Shown here: in pieces, positions 61,072 to 64,000 of the stretch
Layout: every line of letters starts with the position of its first letter
Numbering within the stretch: position 1 is the first letter of the stretch
Source of the DNA: Pontibacter fetidus
Lineage (GTDB): Bacteria; Bacteroidota; Bacteroidia; Cytophagales; Hymenobacteraceae
Direction of reading: 5' to 3'
DNA: 64,000 nucleotides
Assembly (NCBI RefSeq): GCF_010119545.1
Contig: NZ_JAAEAA010000006.1
Coordinates: forward strand, 154,776-218,775
Notes under the pieces: generated by a model
Seen by the model: the letters and a program-made list of their open reading frames with translations, nothing else
Told to the model about the DNA's origin: nothing
The model's database searches: none
Made by a program: the position numbers and the translations under genes

Positions 61072-63723
61072 TTATGCCTGTCGCAGCCGCAGGTATAGTT
61101 TGTAAAGCTCATTCAGTAGCAGCGGAACCACGCCCAGCACCAAAACCATCAGCCAGCCATTTCGGTCCAACATGTGCAGGTTAAAGGCCTGTTGCGTAAA
61201 CGGAACCCCAATAATGACCAGTTGCAGCAGCAAGCCCAGCGCTATGGCGCCTATCAGGTACAGATTAGAAAATAAACCGACCTGGAAGATAGATTTCACG
61301 GCATTGCGCATAGCTAGCGCATAGTACAACTGGCAGGCTACAAGTGTCATAAACGCCAGGGTGCGGGCATTTTTAAGCACTTCGGCAGGCACATTTTTAT
61401 CAAAAGGAGTATAGCCGTGCTCGTAGTAGCCGTACCAGAACGCAAATATGGTCAGGCCCCCGATGAGTATGCCGCCGGCTATGGCCCTGCCTCCGGCTCC
61501 GTTTGCAAAAAAGCTTTCTTTCGGGTCGCGTGGTTTTTCTTTCATCACGTCGGGGTCACCGGTGTCCATACCCAGGGCTATAGCAGGCAAAGAGTCCGTC
61601 ATCAGGTTTATCCAGAGCAGTTGCGTGGCTATAAGTGGTGCTTCCCAGCCCAGCAGCAAGGTAATGAACATGGCAATCACCTCGCCCAGGTTACAGGTTA
61701 GCAGAAAAATGACCGCCTTTTTTATGTTGTTGTAAATGTTGCGCCCCTGCTCTATCGCCGAAACTATAGTTGCAAAGTTGTCGTCCGTCAGGATCATATC
61801 CGAAGCGCCTTTGGCCACATCTGTACCTGTTATGCCCATGGCCACTCCTATATCGGCAGCATTTAACGATGGGGCATCGTTTACGCCATCGCCGGTCATC
61901 GATACAATGTTGCCATGTGCTTTTAGTGTGCGTACGATCTTTACTTTATGCTCCGGCGAAACACGTGCATATACCCGGTAGTCATTTATTTTAGCTGCAA
62001 ATTCTGCTTCGTTCAGTTCGTCGATTTCCTGGCCGGTAATGGCCTGGTCTATAGTTTCGGCTATGCCCAGCATGTGCGCAATGGCAAAGGCGGTGTGCTT
62101 GTGGTCGCCGGTGATCATAACAGACGTAATGCCAGCACATTTTGCCAGCTCTACCGACGATTTTACTTCCAGGCGTGGCGGGTCTATCATACCTACGAGC
62201 CCCAACAGAATCAGGTCCTTTTCCATTTCTGCAGCATCAATTACTGCATCCACTGGCCGGTAGGCTATCCCCAGCGTGCGCAGTGCTTCATCCGACATGT
62301 GGTCTGTTATCTCACTGAATTGCTTTTTATGATGATCAGTCAGGGGTACAGGTCGGCCATTTTCCAGCACGTGAGTAGCAATGCGCAGCAGGTTATCAAT
62401 AGCACCTTTGGTATACACCGTCAGCTCGCCTTCTTCTTCTACCAACGTCGACATCAGTTTGCGCTCTGAGTCAAACGCGTATTCCCCGATGCGTTTATGG
62501 TTGGCTTGCATGGCTTTCCTGTCCAGGCCCAGATCATCACCTAACAGCAAGAGAGCTATCTCGGTTGGGTCGCCGGTTCCTTCCCCGTTTTCGTGCGTCG
62601 CATCCGAACAAAGTATCATTGCTTTTGCCAACAGCTTGCCTGTTTCGGTAGCCTGGTTTTGCTTTTCCCGTTCAACCGCTACTTCCCCTTCCAGGGTAAA
62701 GTATTTCTGCACAGTCATTTTGTTTTGGGTAAGCGTGCCGGTTTTATCGGAGCAGATAATGTTAACCGAGCCAAGCGTTTCTACGGCTGGCAGGCGCCTT
62801 ATAATGGCATTTCTGCGGGACATGTTGGTTACCCCGATAGATAAAACAATAGCAACTATAGCAGCAAGCCCCTCCGGTATAGAAGCCACCGCCAGCGAAA
62901 CCGAAAGCAGAAACATTTGCGCCAGGTCGCGCCCCTGCCACATCGTAACCCCGAATATAAGTAAGCAAATGCCTATGGCCAGTTTCCCGATGGTTTTGCC
63001 CAGTTCGTCCAGACGCAGCTCCAGGGGGGTGGCGGTTACCGTTTCCGTATCGATAATATTGGCAATTTTACCGACTTCCGTTTGCATGCCGGTGGCTACT
63101 GCAATACCTTCTCCGCGGCCATAGGTAACCAGTGTAGACATAAAAGCAGCATTTGTCCGGTCGCCAAGCGGAGTTTGAGGGTCGTTTAAGATACAGCCAG
63201 CGTCTTTACTGCTCGGCACCGATTCACCGGTCAGCGCCGATTCCTCTACCTGCATGTTGGCAGTCTCCACCAGGCGCAGGTCTGCGGCCACGTAGCGGCC
63301 GGTATCCAGTATAAGTACATCTCCGGGCACTACCACTTCCGAATCTATTTCTTTTACCACCCCGTCGCGGCGCACAAGGGCTTTGGGAGAGGCTATTTTC
63401 TGAAGGGCTTCAATGGCGTTACCGGCTTTTATTTCCTGCGCAACACCGAGCACTGCATTCAGGATAATCACCACCAGTATAATGATGGCATCGATGTACT
63501 CACCCATAAACAGGGTAATGAGCACGGCAGCAAACAACACATAGATCAGCCAGTCCTGTAGTTGCGCCACGAAAAGCTCTAAAATGGATTTCTTCTTTTT
63601 ACCTTTCAGCCTGTTGGGGCCATAGGTTGCCAGTCTTTGCTTTGCTTCTGCCTCCGAAAGCCCGATTGCCGGGTTAACATTAAATTGCTGGAGTACATCT
63701 TCTACTGATCTGGTAAACCACAT
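61072..63723 (-). CDS. P-type ATPase, Ca2+-transporting type (P2)
   Basis: An 883-residue cation pump with the SERCA/PMCA pattern: N-terminal cation-ATPase domain (LSEAEAKQRLATYGPNRLKG), actuator motif EESALTGESVPSSKDAG, VASIPEGLAAIVAIVLSIGV in M4 with the Ca2+-type PEGL motif, phosphorylation site Asp326 in SDKTGTLTQNKMTV, and the hinge TGDGVNDAPSLNAADIGVAM. The C-terminal domain (Cation_ATPase_C) holds six helices with NLMTDSLPAIALGMDTGDP. The export of Ca2+ (or Mn2+) is most likely. Confidence 0.94.
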   Translation of the reverse strand: MWFTRSVEDVLQQFNVNPAIGLSEAEAKQRLATYGPNRLKGKKKKSILELFVAQLQDWLIYVLFAAVLITLFMGEYIDAIIILVVIILNAVLGVAQEIKAGNAIEALQKIASPKALVRRDGVVKEIDSEVVVPGDVLILDTGRYVAADLRLVETANMQVEESALTGESVPSSKDAGCILNDPQTPLGDRTNAAFMSTLVTYGRGEGIAVATGMQTEVGKIANIIDTETVTATPLELRLDELGKTIGKLAIGICLLIFGVTMWQGRDLAQMFLLSVSLAVASIPEGLAAIVAIVLSIGVTNMSRRNAIIRRLPAVETLGSVNIICSDKTGTLTQNKMTVQKYFTLEGEVAVEREKQNQATETGKLLAKAMILCSDATHENGEGTGDPTEIALLLLGDDLGLDRKAMQANHKRIGEYAFDSERKLMSTLVEEEGELTVYTKGAIDNLLRIATHVLENGRPVPLTDHHKKQFSEITDHMSDEALRTLGIAYRPVDAVIDAAEMEKDLILLGLVGMIDPPRLEVKSSVELAKCAGITSVMITGDHKHTAFAIAHMLGIAETIDQAITGQEIDELNEAEFAAKINDYRVYARVSPEHKVKIVRTLKAHGNIVSMTGDGVNDAPSLNAADIGVAMGITGTDVAKGASDMILTDDNFATIVSAIEQGRNIYNNIKKAVIFLLTCNLGEVIAMFITLLLGWEAPLIATQLLWINLMTDSLPAIALGMDTGDPDVMKEKPRDPKESFFANGAGGRAIAGGILIGGLTIFAFWYGYYEHGYTPFDKNVPAEVLKNARTLAFMTLVACQLYYALAMRNAVKSIFQVGLFSNLYLIGAIALGLLLQLVIIGVPFTQQAFNLHMLDRNGWLMVLVLGVVPLLLNELYKLYLRLRQA

Positions 63724-63923
63724 GGTACCGGGGTTACAGTTACTAAAAGGACCGAAAAAAATATACCTGTTATACTTGCACTAACTCCTGAAAGGTTTTG
63801 GTGTTACTTATACCCGGTTTAGCTATTAAAAAGTATGGTTACCGAACTATAGAACAGCCGGTAGTTCTTTAAAATACAAACATGAGTCATCCCGAATTTT
63901 AGGTTAGGGATTTCTAAAAAGTA

Positions 63924-63980
63924 AAAGCCTTCTTTTCGTAAGTGACAGTAGTATCAGGTCACTTTAGAAAAGGAGGCTTT
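63924..63980. repeat. long imperfect hairpin at the right edge
   Basis: AAAGCCTTCTTTTCGTAAGT with following TGAC (from 63924) pairs with GTCACTTTAGAAAAGGAGGC and TTT (ending 63980), interrupted by small bulges, around an 11-base loop. It is followed by an ATG frame at 63981-64000 cut by the window end. It may be a terminator for an incoming gene or an element end. Confidence 0.55.
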
Positions 63981-64000
63981 ATGCATTTATTATCAAATAC

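Larger units (their letters stand above)
59..63852. repeat. dispersed palindrome CTATAG (often aCTATAGt)
   Basis: By hand I count about 130 copies of CTATAG over the window; from base composition about 18 would be expected. They fall in both coding and non-coding DNA and on average occur about every 500 bases. The extended context favours A before and T after, so AACTATAGTT is the apparent full palindrome. Many are read as the dipeptide-coding string T-I-V-A or as stop codons (TAG) at gene ends, for example at 30486-30488 and 49340-49342. Confidence 0.85.

Noticed and set aside
1..64000. tRNA, rRNA, riboswitch or integrase/attachment signals
   Set aside because: I looked for cloverleaf ends, conserved leader elements and integrase or transposase motifs and found none I could support.

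Overview
The window looks like chromosomal DNA from a member of the Bacteroidota, most likely a Cytophagales/Hymenobacteraceae-type bacterium (Pontibacter-like). This is inference from content: an UpxY-type NusG antiterminator heading an exopolysaccharide locus, Ferritin_2-type exported proteins, few Shine-Dalgarno sites, -7 boxes of the TAnnTTTG type, and a GC content that looks to be in the mid-40s. I see no rRNA, tRNA, CRISPR array, integrase or insertion sequence.

Layout. 1-3206: the tail of an unknown gene, a decayed flavin-reductase copy, a NorB-like efflux pump and an M20D amidohydrolase. 3971-10592: a solitary mreB, the intact flavin reductase, a TRIC-type channel, a ChaA-like exchanger, a gamma-glutamyltransferase and tatA. 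10790-13981: two Ferritin_2 proteins with Tat-like leaders, then an ECF sigma/anti-sigma pair. 14094-17455 (minus): pirin, esterase, DOPA-dioxygenase-like enzyme and a Crp/Fnr regulator. 17668-18268: a frameshifted exported rubrerythrin.

18288-28831 (minus) is the most unusual region: seven co-oriented genes, in transcription order a VWA-like lipoprotein, a small 3-TM protein, a tubulin-like GTPase, a 1154-aa protein with a C-terminal Hsp70/actin-type ATPase, a membrane-anchored Q/R-rich coiled-coil protein, a MotA/TolQ/ZorA-like channel subunit with a long cytoplasmic tail, and a MotB/ZorB-like OmpA-domain protein. An ion-driven motor pair encoded with both a tubulin-like and an actin-like NTPase matches no system I can name. 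I propose it as the candidate undescribed system (envelope-spanning machine or defence system).

29277-36746: a small unknown protein, an orphan N-terminal domain of an RluA-type pseudouridine synthase, two convergent DedA proteins, PAP2 phosphatase, DoxX-like protein, an ATP-cone/Mrr nuclease fusion, a CatA-like acetyltransferase and a TspO/tryptophan-rich membrane protein. 37124-56008: an exopolysaccharide locus (Wza-like exporter, Wzc-like tyrosine kinase, UpxY, glycosyltransferases, Wzy-like polymerase, AlgD-like GDP-mannose dehydrogenase, Wzx-like flippase, and on the other strand a priming glycosylphosphotransferase, a beta-helix protein, a PL20-like lyase and a serine-acetyltransferase-like protein). 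The AlgD-like enzyme together with a uronan-lyase-like protein suggests a uronate-containing polymer. 56254-63723: methylglyoxal synthase, small membrane proteins, ankyrin protein, POT peptide transporter, DnaQ-like exonuclease, TerB-like protein and a Ca2+-type P-type ATPase.

The whole window is peppered with the palindrome CTATAG, usually as aCTATAGt, in genes and between them (about 130 by hand count against roughly 18 expected from composition), a HIP1-like signature.
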